Assembly: GCA_032252755.1 (NCBI GenBank)
Contig: JAVUPY010000024.1
Coordinates: forward strand, 124,001 to 188,000
From: Terriglobia bacterium
GTDB lineage: Bacteria; Acidobacteriota; Terriglobia; Terriglobales; Acidobacteriaceae
Length of the DNA stretch: 64,000 nucleotides
Reading direction: 5' to 3'
Shown: positions 1-8,641 of the stretch, one piece after another
Position numbering within the stretch: the stretch's first letter is position 1
Layout of the letters: every line of letters starts with the position of its first letter
The notes under the pieces: generated by a model
Database searches by the model: none
Seen by the model: the letters and a program-made list of their open reading frames with translations, nothing else
Told to the model about the DNA's origin: nothing
Made by a program: the position numbers and the translations under genes

Positions 1-359
1 CGGGGCGCAAGAGCGATCACGCTCTGACGAGGAATTCCAGCCGCAGATTGTATGGGGAACTTCTGCGGGCGGGCGCTCGCGTGTTCGAGTACCAGCCGGC
101 GATGATTCACGCGAAGGTGCTCATCCTCGATTCGATGTGGATCGTGGCGGGTTCCACGAATTGCGACAACCGCTCATTCGGCATCAACGACGAAGTAAAC
201 CTTGCCGTCGCGTCGCGCGACCTCGCTCTGCGGCTGGAAGAAGACTTCCGGACCGACCTTTCCAACAGTCGCGAAATTTCGTTACATCAATGGTCGCATC
301 GTCCCGTGTACGAGCGCGTTGGCGAAACTCTCGGCTGGATTTTCCAGCGTCAGCAATGA
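1..359 (+). CDS. Phospholipase D family protein / cardiolipin synthase, C-terminal part (5' cut by window edge)
   Basis: The reading frame is open to the left edge, so only the last 118 codons are present. It contains the second HKD motif of the phospholipase D superfamily: HAKVLILD (H at 108, K at 114), followed by GSTNCDNRSF, the usual G-S-x-N element. The leading residues (NSSRRLYGELLRAGARVFEY) match the region before this motif in bacterial cardiolipin synthases, which join two phosphatidylglycerol molecules at the membrane. The stop codon overlaps the ATG of the next gene, so the two are probably co-transcribed. Family membership is firm; cardiolipin synthase rather than another PLD enzyme is an inference because the first HKD motif lies outside the window. 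Confidence 0.85.
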   Translation, partial: GRKSDHALTRNSSRRLYGELLRAGARVFEYQPAMIHAKVLILDSMWIVAGSTNCDNRSFGINDEVNLAVASRDLALRLEEDFRTDLSNSREISLHQWSHRPVYERVGETLGWIFQRQQ

Positions 360-1093
360 CTGCGCTCCGAATCGCGACCTACAACATTCATAAGTGCCGG
401 GGAATGGATCGTAGAGTTCTGCCCGAACGCATCGCCGGCGTAATCCGCGAATTGAAGGTGGACGTGGTTGCACTGCAGGAGGTTCTGCGCGAAGAAGGGC
501 GCGACCAGTTCAGAATTCTTGCCGAATCAACCGGCTTCAAGTTCGCCTGCTTCGGAGAGAACCGAAAGCATCGCGGCGCAGCGTATGGTAATGCGCTGCT
601 CAGTCGATTTCCGATAGAGCATTGGAAGAACTACGACATCACTGCGGGCCACCGGGAGCCTCGCGGACTGCTACGCGCCGACCTTCACCTGCCGGGGAGA
701 ATGCGCTTGCATGTGCTGAATATCCACATGGGAACCGGGCTGCTGGAAAGGTGCCGCCAGGCGCGCCGACTACTGAACCAAGAAGTGCTGCTTTCGACCG
801 ACTTCTCTGCCCCGCGAATTCTCCTCGGCGACTTCAACGAGTGGACTCGCGGACTGCCAACCCGAATGCTGAGCGAACACTTTCGCAGTGCCGAATGGAC
901 GGAGAAGCCATCCAGGCGTGGCGCCCGAAGGCGAACCTATCCCGGCGTGCTGCCCCTGCTGCACCTTGACCATATCTATTACGACGATGCGCTGAAGCTG
1001 AAGACCTTCCGCCTGCACCGAACGCGAACCACACTGGTCGCGTCGGATCATCTGCCCTTGGTTGCGTGTTTCGAAGTTAATTCCAGTGAGTGA
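356..1093 (+). CDS. Endonuclease/exonuclease/phosphatase (EEP) family protein
   Basis: A 245-residue protein of the EEP fold (DNase I-like metal-dependent phosphoesterases). Visible family motifs in order are the TYNIHKCRG start, ALQEV with the metal-binding Glu, GNALLSRFPI, LNIHMGTG, LLGDFNEW with catalytic Asp and Asn, and SDHLPLVACF with the final Asp-His pair. The ATG at 356 shares an ATGA with the upstream phospholipase stop; the frame is open further upstream but that part lies inside the phospholipase gene and looks non-coding. Pairing of an EEP gene with a cardiolipin-synthase-like gene is common and suggests a lipid or phosphodiester role, but the substrate cannot be told from sequence. 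There is no signal peptide. Confidence 0.87.
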   Translation: MTALRIATYNIHKCRGMDRRVLPERIAGVIRELKVDVVALQEVLREEGRDQFRILAESTGFKFACFGENRKHRGAAYGNALLSRFPIEHWKNYDITAGHREPRGLLRADLHLPGRMRLHVLNIHMGTGLLERCRQARRLLNQEVLLSTDFSAPRILLGDFNEWTRGLPTRMLSEHFRSAEWTEKPSRRGARRRTYPGVLPLLHLDHIYYDDALKLKTFRLHRTRTTLVASDHLPLVACFEVNSSE

Positions 1094-1098
1094 ATCCG

Positions 1099-1120
1099 CG
1101 TCTGCTAACTGTGGCAGACG
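1099..1120. terminator. Hairpin between convergent genes, copy of a dispersed palindromic repeat
   Basis: CGTCTGC and GCAGACG form a perfect 7-bp stem around an 8-base loop, placed where the EEP gene (plus) and the butyrate kinase gene (minus) converge; its right part lies in the last codons of the kinase. Read on the minus strand it continues as GTGCCCCACG, and this sequence recurs near 34830 and 41591. There is no clear T tract, so termination is inferred from position. Confidence 0.5.
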
Positions 1121-2214
1121 TGGGGCACGGAGGTATCACCGAACTCGTGCGCGGCTTCCTCGCCGCGCAGCACTCGCAATGCGCCTTCGGCAAGTGCCTG
1201 CAATTCGTCTTCTCCGGGATAGACGTGTAGCGGAGCAATCCAGTAGATATGCGATCGCAGGTTCGCGACAAGTTTCTTCGAATGAGCCATGCCGCCGGTG
1301 AGCAGAATGGCATCGACTCGGCCGCGAAGGGCCGCTGCCATTGCGCCGACTTCTTTCGCGATCTGATAGATCATCGCGTCGTACACCAGCGCCGCGTGCT
1401 TGTCGCCGCCAGCAATCCGCGACTCGATCTCTTCCAAATCCTTGGTGCCGAGATAAGAGAAGAGTCCACCCTCGCGGAACAGCAGGGCCTCGACCTGCTG
1501 CCGTGTGTACTTTCCGCTGAAGCAGAGGTCCACGAGTTTCATACACGGCACGGTTCCGGCGCGCTCAGTGGAAAAGGCGCCTTCTTCGCGCGAGTTGGTG
1601 ACGTCGATCATGCGTCCGCGCTCGTGGGCCGAAACCGAGATGCCGCTGCCGACGTGCGCGACGATGAGGTGCAGGTGATCGTACGGACGCCCGTTCTCGC
1701 GTGCGAATCGTTTGGCGACGGCCTTGGAGTTCAGCGCGTGCGACAGACATGAACGATCCAGCAACGCGCTGCCCGAGAGACGCGCCTTCTCCGGCCACTC
1801 GTCGACGCTGACCGGATCGACGATGAACGCTGGAACGCCAGCCTCATCGGCGATCGCCTTCGCCAGGAAAGCCCCGAGATTCGAAGCATGCTCACCGCGT
1901 TCAGCGCGGCGCAACTCATCGAGCATTTCATCGTTCACGCGATAGGTACCGCTCGCGACGGGACGCAGCAGCCCGCCGCGTCCGACGACAGCGCTCAATT
2001 CTGAGATCTTGTGCCCGTGGCTGCTCAATTCCTCTTCGATCTTCAGCCGCCGAAACTCTTGCTGGTCAAGAATCGGTCTGCCCCGAAAAGGCTCGAGTTC
2101 CTCCGCCGAGTGGCGCAAATTGGTAACGAAAAGCGGCTGCCTGTCGCGATACAGACCGAACTTGGTTGAGGTTGAACCGGGATTGATGACGAGGATTTCG
2201 AATTTACCGGCCAT
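1105..2214 (-). CDS. buk: Butyrate kinase
   Basis: This 369-residue protein belongs to the acetate/butyrate kinase (ASKHA) family and is of butyrate-kinase length. It would convert acyl phosphate plus ADP to carboxylate plus ATP. The N-terminal INPGSTSTK is the phosphate-1 loop typical of Buk; HVGSGISVSAH and the late TGGMAHS are the nucleotide-binding elements. The gene overlaps the upstream phosphotransbutyrylase gene by 11 bp, so the two are translationally coupled and form the classic ptb-buk pair. In an aerobic acidobacterium the pair may serve branched-chain or short-chain acyl-CoA salvage rather than butyrate fermentation; that is an inference. Confidence 0.93.
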   Translation of the reverse strand: MAGKFEILVINPGSTSTKFGLYRDRQPLFVTNLRHSAEELEPFRGRPILDQQEFRRLKIEEELSSHGHKISELSAVVGRGGLLRPVASGTYRVNDEMLDELRRAERGEHASNLGAFLAKAIADEAGVPAFIVDPVSVDEWPEKARLSGSALLDRSCLSHALNSKAVAKRFARENGRPYDHLHLIVAHVGSGISVSAHERGRMIDVTNSREEGAFSTERAGTVPCMKLVDLCFSGKYTRQQVEALLFREGGLFSYLGTKDLEEIESRIAGGDKHAALVYDAMIYQIAKEVGAMAAALRGRVDAILLTGGMAHSKKLVANLRSHIYWIAPLHVYPGEDELQALAEGALRVLRGEEAAHEFGDTSVPHVCHS

Positions 2215-3145
2215 GTGCGAGCACCCCCAGGGCGACGGAATTGATCTTGTCGTCGACGCTTTCCACGCGGGACGGAATGAGAATGGGAACCTTCGCTCCG
2301 AGGACTACATGCGCGCATTGCGACCCGCCGAGATACTTCACTGCTTTGCCGAGAAGGTTGCCGGCTTCGATGTTCGGCACGACCATGCAGTCGGCGTGCC
2401 CGGCGACAGGCGAGGTAATTCCCTTTTCCTTTGCGGCCGACTCCAGCAGTGCGTTATCAAGCGCCAGCGGGCCGCAGACTTCGCAGTCTCCAAACGTGCC
2501 AACCTTCGCCATCTCGGTGAGCGTCTGCGCGTCCACGGTAGAAGGCAGAGAGGTCGTAACCGCCTCCGTCGCGCTCATGATGGCCATCTTCGGCCGCCCG
2601 ATCCCAATGGCGCGCATCACATCGAGCGCGTTCAGCAGGATTTGCTTCTTCTGCTCCAGGTCAGGAGCAACATTGAGTCCCCCATCCGTGACCCCCACCA
2701 GACGTCGATATCCCGCGAGCGTGTCTTCATACAGCATCACATCGCTGAGCAGGCGCCCGGTACGAAGACCGGCCTGTTTGTCGAGCACTGCACGCAAGAG
2801 TTCGTCCGTTCGCAAATGTCCTTTGAGGAGAATGTCTACCTTGCCATCGCGCGCAAGGCCGGTGGCGATGGAGGCGGCAGAAGTTGCATCAGCCGCCTGG
2901 TGGAAATCGGCTCGCGCAACAAGGCTCTCGATTCCCAGCGCCTGAATCTTCTCGCGAATTTTCGTCTCGCTACCGATCAGCACTGGTCTCGCGAGTCCTA
3001 GTTCAGCGGCCGATGCGGCTGCGAGCAATGCGACTTCGTCATCGGCGACAACCACTCCGACTCGTTTTGGCCCGAGCGCACGGGCGGCTTCGCGTAATTC
3101 TTTGAATGTATGAATGACGGCGGGGGCGGAAGTGATAGCTGGCAT
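2204..3145 (-). CDS. ptb: Phosphate butyryltransferase
   Basis: This 313-residue protein of the phosphate acetyl/butyryltransferase family exchanges CoA for phosphate on an acyl-CoA, giving the acyl phosphate used by the following kinase. The family signatures are visible: KRVGVVVADDEVALLAAA near the N-terminus, ILLKGHLRTDELLRAV in the middle, and PNIEAGNLLGKAVKYLGG followed by GAKVPILIPSR near the end. Its length fits Ptb rather than multidomain Pta. The ATG at 3145 is preceded by AGGA about 8 bases upstream. The gene is divergent from a MerR-type regulator across a 264-bp spacer, which suggests that the regulator controls it. Confidence 0.93.
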   Translation of the reverse strand: MPAITSAPAVIHTFKELREAARALGPKRVGVVVADDEVALLAAASAAELGLARPVLIGSETKIREKIQALGIESLVARADFHQAADATSAASIATGLARDGKVDILLKGHLRTDELLRAVLDKQAGLRTGRLLSDVMLYEDTLAGYRRLVGVTDGGLNVAPDLEQKKQILLNALDVMRAIGIGRPKMAIMSATEAVTTSLPSTVDAQTLTEMAKVGTFGDCEVCGPLALDNALLESAAKEKGITSPVAGHADCMVVPNIEAGNLLGKAVKYLGGSQCAHVVLGAKVPILIPSRVESVDDKINSVALGVLAHGR

Positions 3146-3268
3146 GTTCGTGTCCTGACAAAATCAAGCTTCGAGCCACTTGATCCGAATGTCTGTGCGC
3201 CACATCACTTCCACATGCTTCCAAGGAGCGTTGGAGCACCCGAATTCCGGACATGTCACTCCAGAAAT

Positions 3269-3303
3269 GTGCGCCTAAATCACCACTAAGGTGACATACC
3301 GCA
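3269..3303. promoter_or_regulatory. Nested inverted repeat in the ptb/merR divergent region (candidate operator)
   Basis: The spacer between the divergent ptb and merR genes contains TCACC-ACTAA-GGTGA (3280-3294), flanked by an outer GTGCG/CGCAC pair (3269-3273 and 3299-3303). A dyad of about 15 bp with short symmetric arms is the kind of site a dimeric regulator such as MerR would bind. The region further right holds two TAGCGC words (near 3365 and 3383) shortly before the merR start. No -35/-10 pair could be assigned with confidence, so the operator role is inferred from position. Confidence 0.4.
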
Positions 3304-3409
3304 CAGACAAATCTGGACTGCTGAGTTCTGATAGTTGTTGTACGAAACACTTTCGGGAGCAGTTAGCGCATTCATCTCTACTTAGCGCTCCTGATTTTTG
3401 AGGTTCACT

Positions 3410-3865
3410 ATGTCCGCTATTACAAATGTAGTTCCCGCGCACCAGAATGGGACGCGCATTAAAATTGGCGCGGTTGCGAAGCATTTCAAAATCTCCGTCG
3501 ATCTCCTTCGCCTGTATGAGCGCGAAGGTATTCTCATCCCGTTGAAATCCGCGAAGGGTACGCGCTATTTCACCGAGCAGGATTATGTCTGGATCGAAAC
3601 GATTCTGCGCCTGGTGCGCGAAGCGCGCCTCAACTTCGCCGGCATCCGCCATCTCCTTGCACTGCTCCCCTGCTGGGAGATCCGCAACTGCGGCTTTGAG
3701 AAAAGGTCCACATGCCCCATCACCAAGGACTCGACCAGTCCGTGCTGGAACAATAAGGCATGCTGCCAGGAGTCACAGGATTGCTACACCTGTCCGGTGT
3801 ATCGCTCTGCCCCGGCCTGCGAAAATTTAAACGCGCTGCTCGCCAAGAGTCCAGCTGCAGACTGA
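3410..3865 (+). CDS. MerR-family regulator with a cysteine-rich C-terminal domain
   Basis: The 151-residue protein starts with a MerR-type winged helix (about residues 15-84): IKIGAVAKHFKISVDLLRLY for the first helix-turn-helix, then EREGILIP, a wing, and the WIETILRLVREARLNFAGIR dimer helix. The coiled coil is followed directly by a compact domain with nine cysteines (88, 94, 102, 112, 118, 119, 125, 128, 137), including CWE, CP, PCW and CYTC patterns. Such a cluster could bind a metal or an iron-sulfur centre and act as a redox or metal sensor; that is inference. A TTG four codons upstream is possible, but the ATG at 3410 fits the family better. The gene is divergent from ptb-buk, its likely target. 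Confidence 0.88.
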   Translation: MSAITNVVPAHQNGTRIKIGAVAKHFKISVDLLRLYEREGILIPLKSAKGTRYFTEQDYVWIETILRLVREARLNFAGIRHLLALLPCWEIRNCGFEKRSTCPITKDSTSPCWNNKACCQESQDCYTCPVYRSAPACENLNALLAKSPAAD

Positions 3866-4053
3866 AAAGGCGGCGGGTTCACTGACGGGAGGGCTCCTGC
3901 CCTCCCTTTCTCCGTTCAAGGACGTGTCGCGGATGGACGCGCATTTACGTCAAAAAAATGCAGCGTTGAAGGCGAATTTAGAGGTACCCGCTCTGAGCAG
4001 TGCGCATCTCTATTATCTGAATTATCTGAGCATTGGCGACCGCGGAAGGTACT

Positions 4054-4218
4054 GTGAAAGGTCAGGAACTCAAGGCTCTCAGCGAACAGGAGGAACAGTT
4101 GGAGCGACTCCGGTTGCTTGTGGAACCAGAGTACTGGCCTCGTATCTATGCCATGCTCAGGCGCGTGCGTGACGAGATCAGAAAAGGCGAGGATTCCGGC
4201 AAGGATCAGGCGGCTTAG
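4054..4218 (+). CDS. Small hypothetical protein (54 aa)
   Basis: This short frame encodes a charged, helix-prone peptide, with a run of Glu/Gln/Leu/Arg (SEQEEQLERLRLLVEPEYW) and a basic second half (RRVRDEIRKG). The GTG at 4054 has GGAAGG four bases upstream; an in-frame TTG at 4033 would add seven residues but has no ribosome-binding site. I do not recognise the family. The amphipathic composition and high third-position GC support coding, yet the small size leaves real doubt. It lies between the MerR gene and a secreted NLPPGL protein, with no tight spacing to either. Confidence 0.45.
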   Translation: MKGQELKALSEQEEQLERLRLLVEPEYWPRIYAMLRRVRDEIRKGEDSGKDQAA

Positions 4219-4298
4219 GCTCACGGGCCCAAGGCCATGTCCGGCCGTTCGTTCGCTCCGGGCCGTCCATTGCTAAAATGCGCCATGGGAGGGTACCC

Positions 4299-4748
4299 AT
4301 GGCGCGTTCGCTATTCAGGCCCCTGACGGCATTGCTTGTTGTTTCACTTCTTGGCATAGCGGCCCAGGCACAGGGCAGAGGCAAAGGTCACAGCAAGGGC
4401 TCCGAATACAGGGATGACAACGCCGTGAGTGTGCACGGCGCGATTATCTTCAGCACACATGATCGCGAGATTATTCGCGACTATTACCGCGGCGGCTCCA
4501 ACCTTCCGCCGGGACTCGCGAAACGGGGCGGCAATTTACCACCCGGATTACAAAAGCAGTTGGCACGGAACGGGACTTTACCGCCAGGCTTGCAGAAACG
4601 CCTGACTCCATTTCCTGCCGACCTGGAGCGGCGTCTTCCGCGCCTGCCGGATATCTATCAGCGCGGATACATCGGCGCCTCGGTGGTGATCATCGATCGG
4701 CGCACTCAGCGAATCATGGACGTGATTCACGATATTTTACGGCCGTAA
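4299..4748 (+). CDS. Secreted NLPPGL-repeat protein of unknown function
   Basis: The 149-residue protein begins with a clear signal peptide (hydrophobic TALLVVSLLGIAAQAQ, probable cleavage after AQA near residue 24). The mature part is basic and carries three copies of an N/T-LPPGL motif at residues 68-73, 79-84 and 93-98, then a conserved-looking tail (GASVVIIDRRTQRIMDVIHDIL). The ATG at 4299 was chosen because GGGAGGG lies five bases upstream; an upstream ATG at 4278 has nothing comparable and would interrupt the signal peptide. LPPGLAK-type repeats occur in exported proteins of Acidobacteriota and Proteobacteria without a known role. It converges on phoU across a heptad repeat array. Confidence 0.8.
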   Translation: MARSLFRPLTALLVVSLLGIAAQAQGRGKGHSKGSEYRDDNAVSVHGAIIFSTHDREIIRDYYRGGSNLPPGLAKRGGNLPPGLQKQLARNGTLPPGLQKRLTPFPADLERRLPRLPDIYQRGYIGASVVIIDRRTQRIMDVIHDILRP

Positions 4749-4758
4749 AAAGCATCAG

Positions 4759-4825
4759 AGGTCGCATATCACAGGTCACAAGGAACATTGAATATTTGTG
4801 ACCTGAGATCTGCGACCTGCGACGT
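4759..4825. repeat. Inverted heptad array (locus A)
   Basis: The left arm is made of 7-bp units including AGGTCGC (4759) and AGGTCAC (4773); the right arm carries their reverse complements GTGACCT (4798) and GCGACCT (4812). In both arms the matching units are 14 bp apart, so the arms can pair in register around a short AT-rich spacer. It separates two convergent genes and could act as a terminator hairpin, although no T tract follows. Confidence 0.75.
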
Positions 4826-4837
4826 ATTCGATGTTTA

Positions 4838-5533
4838 TCAGACTTCTCTTTCCGTAATCGGGTGTGTGCCCATGCCGAGTTGCGCACCATGACGCACATC
4901 GGCTCCGCGCACCCAGAAAATGACGTCTTCGGCGATGTTGGTTGCGTGATCGGCGACGCGCTCGAGATTGCGTGAGATGAGCAAAACGTCGAGGTAGTGT
5001 TGCGTCTCCGTGGGATCGTCCTTCATCTTCTGGACCAGGGTGACAAAGGCCTCATCTTTCATCCGGTCGACGATGTTGTCCATTTCAAGGACCGCCTCGG
5101 CAACGTCAGCGTGAGCTGAAAGGAAGGACTCCAGCGCCCGGCGAACCATGGTTGAAACGGTTCCCGCCATCCGTCCAATATCGACCGGAACGTCGACTGG
5201 GCTGGCCTTCAGGAGATCCAGTACACGCTGCGCGATATTGACGGCCTGGTCGCCGACGCGCTCGAGATCGGCGTTGATCTTGAGGACAGCGACGACGAAG
5301 CGGAGGTCGATAGCCATGGGCTGCTGCATGGCCAACATGTCAATCGCCAGTTCGTCGATACGGCGCTCGAAGGCGTTGATCTCCTTCTCCCGGGAGAAAA
5401 CTTTCTCGCACAGTGATGCGTCGCGGCGCAGATAAGCGCCCGTGGCCATTTCGACGGCACTCTCCGCCATGCCGCCCATTTCCAGCAGTTTTTGCTTCAA
5501 TTCGTCGAGGCCCTGTTGGAATTTTGTTCTCAT
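4838..5533 (-). CDS. phoU: Phosphate signalling protein PhoU
   Basis: The 231-residue protein is all-helical and contains the two PhoU repeats, each with the metal-binding E/D-x3-D core: [17 protein letters not shown] in the first half and [18 protein letters not shown] in the second. PhoU links the PstSCAB phosphate transporter to the PhoR kinase and keeps the Pho regulon off when phosphate is plentiful. Its ATG overlaps the stop of pstB (ATGA), so it is the last gene of the pstC-pstA-pstB-phoU operon. Length and motifs are normal for the family. Confidence 0.95.
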   Translation of the reverse strand: MRTKFQQGLDELKQKLLEMGGMAESAVEMATGAYLRRDASLCEKVFSREKEINAFERRIDELAIDMLAMQQPMAIDLRFVVAVLKINADLERVGDQAVNIAQRVLDLLKASPVDVPVDIGRMAGTVSTMVRRALESFLSAHADVAEAVLEMDNIVDRMKDEAFVTLVQKMKDDPTETQHYLDVLLISRNLERVADHATNIAEDVIFWVRGADVRHGAQLGMGTHPITEREV

Positions 5534-6360
5534 CCGAACCTGCCTGTTACGTAATCTTCCGTACGCTTGTCGGAAGGATTCGTGAAGATCTTCTCGGTTT
5601 TGTCGAACTCGATGAGCTTGCCCATCAGGAAGAAGCCGGTAGAATCGGCGACGCGCGCAGCCTGCTGCATATTATGCGTCACGATGACGACCGTGTACTG
5701 CTCTTTCAGTTGAAAAATCAGTTCTTCAATTTTGCCCGTCGAGATTGGATCGAGGGCCGATGCGGGTTCGTCCATGAGCAAGACTTCGGGCTGAACCGCC
5801 AGCGCGCGCGCAATGCAAAGCCGCTGCTGCTGGCCGCCTGACAGGCTGGCGCCCGATTTCTTTCTCAGGAAATCCTTCACTTCGTCCCACAGCGCTGCCA
5901 GGCGGAGGGAGTGCTCTACTACCTCCTCCAACTCGACACGATTGCGATATCCGTTGAGGCGAAGTCCGGCGGCAACGTTGTCGAAGATCGACATGGTCGG
6001 AAATGGGTTTGGTTTCTGGAAGACCATTCCGATGCGGCGGCGTACATCGACGGCTGCGGTCCCGTTGCCATAAACCTCGAGGTCGCCGACACGAACATCG
6101 CCTTCGACCTTGGCGTCCGGCACGGTCTCATGCATTCGATTGAGGCAGCGAACGTAGGTCGACTTGCCGCAGCCGGACGGCCCGATAATGGCGGTCGCCT
6201 TGCTGGGCTCGATATGCATGTTGATGTCCTGCAGCGCCTGGAACTTACCGAACCAAGCGTTCAGGTTACGCACTTCGATTGCGACACCCATTTTGGGATG
6301 GGCTCCCTCACCGGGGAGTGCTTCGGGAGCGGAGTTGACTGAAACGGCTGTATTAAGCAC
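5530..6360 (-). CDS. pstB: Phosphate ABC transporter, ATP-binding protein
   Basis: This is the ATPase subunit of the high-affinity phosphate importer. The Walker A motif GPSGCGKS is at residues 60-67, followed by the Q-loop region [21 protein letters not shown] that is typical of PstB, the signature LSGGQQQR, Walker [14 protein letters not shown] and the switch His in IVTHNM. I chose the GTG at 6360 (276 residues, 8-bp overlap with pstA) because GGGAAGG lies seven bases upstream; the longest frame, to 6414, would overlap pstA by 62 bp and has no ribosome-binding site. The first 25 residues form a non-conserved extension. Confidence 0.94.
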   Translation of the reverse strand: MLNTAVSVNSAPEALPGEGAHPKMGVAIEVRNLNAWFGKFQALQDINMHIEPSKATAIIGPSGCGKSTYVRCLNRMHETVPDAKVEGDVRVGDLEVYGNGTAAVDVRRRIGMVFQKPNPFPTMSIFDNVAAGLRLNGYRNRVELEEVVEHSLRLAALWDEVKDFLRKKSGASLSGGQQQRLCIARALAVQPEVLLMDEPASALDPISTGKIEELIFQLKEQYTVVIVTHNMQQAARVADSTGFFLMGKLIEFDKTEKIFTNPSDKRTEDYVTGRFG

Positions 6361-7207
6361 CGCTAAACCTTCCCTTGCGCGTGGCGAAGCGGACGACGCT
6401 GACAGCCACGACAATCAAAATAATTAGAATCAGGGCGCCGGCCCACGCCTGCCGGTGCCACTCGTCAAAGGGCGAAATCGCGTATACATAAACCTGCAGC
6501 GGCAGCGCCGCGGTAGGCTGGCCGGGATTCAAATTCCAGAACTGGTTGCCGAACGCGGTGAACAGCAGTGGCGCCGTTTCTCCGGCGACACGGGCAAATG
6601 CCAGCATCACTCCAGTGATGATTCCCGAACGCGCCGTGCGCAGAGCGATTGAAACGATCGACCGCCAGTGTGGTATTCCCAACCCGTAGGCCGCTTCACG
6701 AACCGCGTGGGGAACCATGTGCAGCATTTCTTCGGTCGTACGGGCGATGGTCGGAATCATCATGATTCCGAGCGCGACTCCGCCGGAGAAAGCCGAGAAG
6801 TGTTGCTGGGGCAGCACCACGAGCGAGTATGCGGCAATGCCGATCACAATGGATGGAACGCCGTTCAGGACGTCGGCCGTGAAGCGCACGTACGTGGAGT
6901 ATCGATGCTTCCCGTACTCGCTCATGTAAACACCGGCGCCGGTCCCGAGCGGCACCCCAATAATGCTCGCGATTCCGAGAATGATCAGCGACCCGATAAT
7001 GGCATTGGCCATACCGCCGCCGGCTTCGCCAACCGGTCTCGGCGTGTTCGTCAGAAATGCAAGATTGATCGAGCCGATTCCTTTGATGACCAGGTAGCCG
7101 AAAATCGCCATCAGCGGCGCGATTACCAGCACAGCAGACGCAACCGCGGCAAAAGATGCTGCGTGGTTCTTTGCACGGCGAAACATGCTGATGTGAGCAG
7201 TGGCCAT
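6353..7207 (-). CDS. pstA: Phosphate ABC transporter, permease PstA
   Basis: This 284-residue inner-membrane protein has about six transmembrane segments, the first being [21 protein letters not shown]. It carries the binding-protein-dependent permease (EAA) loop near [28 protein letters not shown], where the permease contacts the ATPase. The [15 protein letters not shown] stretch is characteristic of PstA rather than PstC. It starts three bases after the pstC stop and overlaps pstB by 8 bp, so it sits inside a single operon. Confidence 0.95.
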   Translation of the reverse strand: MATAHISMFRRAKNHAASFAAVASAVLVIAPLMAIFGYLVIKGIGSINLAFLTNTPRPVGEAGGGMANAIIGSLIILGIASIIGVPLGTGAGVYMSEYGKHRYSTYVRFTADVLNGVPSIVIGIAAYSLVVLPQQHFSAFSGGVALGIMMIPTIARTTEEMLHMVPHAVREAAYGLGIPHWRSIVSIALRTARSGIITGVMLAFARVAGETAPLLFTAFGNQFWNLNPGQPTAALPLQVYVYAISPFDEWHRQAWAGALILIILIVVAVSVVRFATRKGRFSGA

Positions 7208-7210
7208 CGG

Positions 7211-8269
7211 TTATGCCCTCTGCGGCGTACCGCGGGTAATCGACCAGACCAGCAGCCGGGCGGCAGTATTCACGATCAATGTGACGATGAGGAGCGCCAG
7301 GCCGATCTCGACAAGGGCGCTGAGGTAGAGATCGCTGGTGGCTTCGCTGAATTCGTTGGCAATGACGCTGGCCATCGTGTAACCGGGTGCGAACAGGGAT
7401 TTCGCGATCTCGGGACGATTGCCGATGATCATCGTCACGGCCATGGTTTCGCCGAGCGCTCGCCCAAGTCCGAGGATGACTGAGCCCAGGATGCCTGCGC
7501 GAGCATTCCGGAGCACGCCCATGCGGATCATCTCCCATCGCGTTGCACCGAGCGCCAAGGTCGCCTCACGCTGATGCTGCGGAACCGCGACCAGCACTTC
7601 GCGAGTAATAGAGGAGATGATTGGCACAATCATGATGGCGAGAATAACCCCGGCAGCCAGCATGCCAAGCCCGTACTGCGGGCCGCTAAAGAGACCGGTC
7701 CAACCGAAAGCTTTGCCAAGGAAGGGCTCAACGTATTCGCGGAGGATCGGCGCAAGAACGAAGATGGCCCAGAGGCCGTATACCACGCTGGGGATGGCCG
7801 CCAACAATTCCGTCAGGAAGCTGATGATTCCGCGCAGTGCTCGCGGACACATCTCCGTCACATAGACGGCGACGCCGACAGCGAGCGGCACCGCCAGAAT
7901 CACGGCGAGCAGCGACGAAACCAATGTTCCGTAAATAAACGGGAGGGCCCCAAACTTGCCCATCACGGGGTCCCAGTCGGTACCGACGAAGAAACCGAGC
8001 CCGAATTGTCGCAGGCTGAGCTGTGAACGAATCGTCAGCTCATAGAGCAGCAGGGCCACAATGACCAGGATCGATGCCGAGCAGGCCAGCATGGTATAGC
8101 GGAAGCCGGCATCGGTTAGTCTGCCGAGAAATGTTGTTTTAAGGGCAATGCGCTGAACGCGCTTGGGGAGGGCAATGATCTGTTTTCGCTCTGGTTTACC
8201 CGCGCCAACGGTGGTCATCCTTCGCGGCGCAGGCTCGTTCCCGGCGGTGTTGGGGACGGAGGAGTTCAC
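7211..8269 (-). CDS. pstC: Phosphate ABC transporter, permease PstC
   Basis: The 352-residue permease has a long cytoplasmic N-terminus (about 55 residues), then six or more membrane segments, starting with YTMLACSASILVIVALLLYEL. The WDPVMGKFGALPFIYGTLVSSLLAV block and the EAA-type loop LRNARAGILGSVILGLGRALGETMAV identify PstC. A GTG start at 8269 with AGGG nine bases upstream is used; an in-frame ATG at 8218 is the alternative. It is the first gene of pstCAB-phoU. No pstS gene for the periplasmic phosphate-binding protein is next to it, so PstS must be encoded elsewhere. Confidence 0.93.
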   Translation of the reverse strand: MNSSVPNTAGNEPAPRRMTTVGAGKPERKQIIALPKRVQRIALKTTFLGRLTDAGFRYTMLACSASILVIVALLLYELTIRSQLSLRQFGLGFFVGTDWDPVMGKFGALPFIYGTLVSSLLAVILAVPLAVGVAVYVTEMCPRALRGIISFLTELLAAIPSVVYGLWAIFVLAPILREYVEPFLGKAFGWTGLFSGPQYGLGMLAAGVILAIMIVPIISSITREVLVAVPQHQREATLALGATRWEMIRMGVLRNARAGILGSVILGLGRALGETMAVTMIIGNRPEIAKSLFAPGYTMASVIANEFSEATSDLYLSALVEIGLALLIVTLIVNTAARLLVWSITRGTPQRA

Positions 8270-8641
8270 TGACTAAACCCTACCAGAGAAATGTTACAAA
8301 CCCGTTAAAGGCACGGCTTGCCGCTTCCCGGATAGGCGGAAAAGCGGCGGTCCCGCTCGAAAGAAGTAAGTGGCTGATAACAAGCAGCTTAGCGTCTCGC
8401 GGTGAAGCAGATCAGGTCACCCAACAGGCACCTCCACCACACATTCAACCACCTGACAAATCGCCTATGAAAACGAGCGCTGGAAAACTTGGCTCTGTTT
8501 TTGCGGGGGATGCCTCTCTCAACCACGACGGGCGCGGCCAAGCTCACAACTCACCTCCACTGGTTTCTATTATTTTTGTTGCATTTCCATGTGAAGAGAT
8601 AGTGACGGCGCGATTAATGGCCGGTAAATCGTTATTGGAGC
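8270..8641. other. Intergenic region upstream of pstC, 372 bp
   Basis: No credible gene is seen. On the minus strand TTTAAC and TGTAAC are separated by exactly 11 bp (8309 down to 8293), 24-40 bases before the pstC GTG; two half-sites at an 11-bp period are the layout of PhoB/PhoP boxes. The rest is unremarkable and includes the 3' flank of the second phoU-like gene. The Pho-box reading is tentative because no matching -10 box was found. Confidence 0.4.

Noticed and set aside
2009-3001. Long plus-strand frame antisense to ptb
   Set aside because: It mirrors the third-position GC bias of ptb and encodes no recognisable motifs; ptb and buk explain the region fully.
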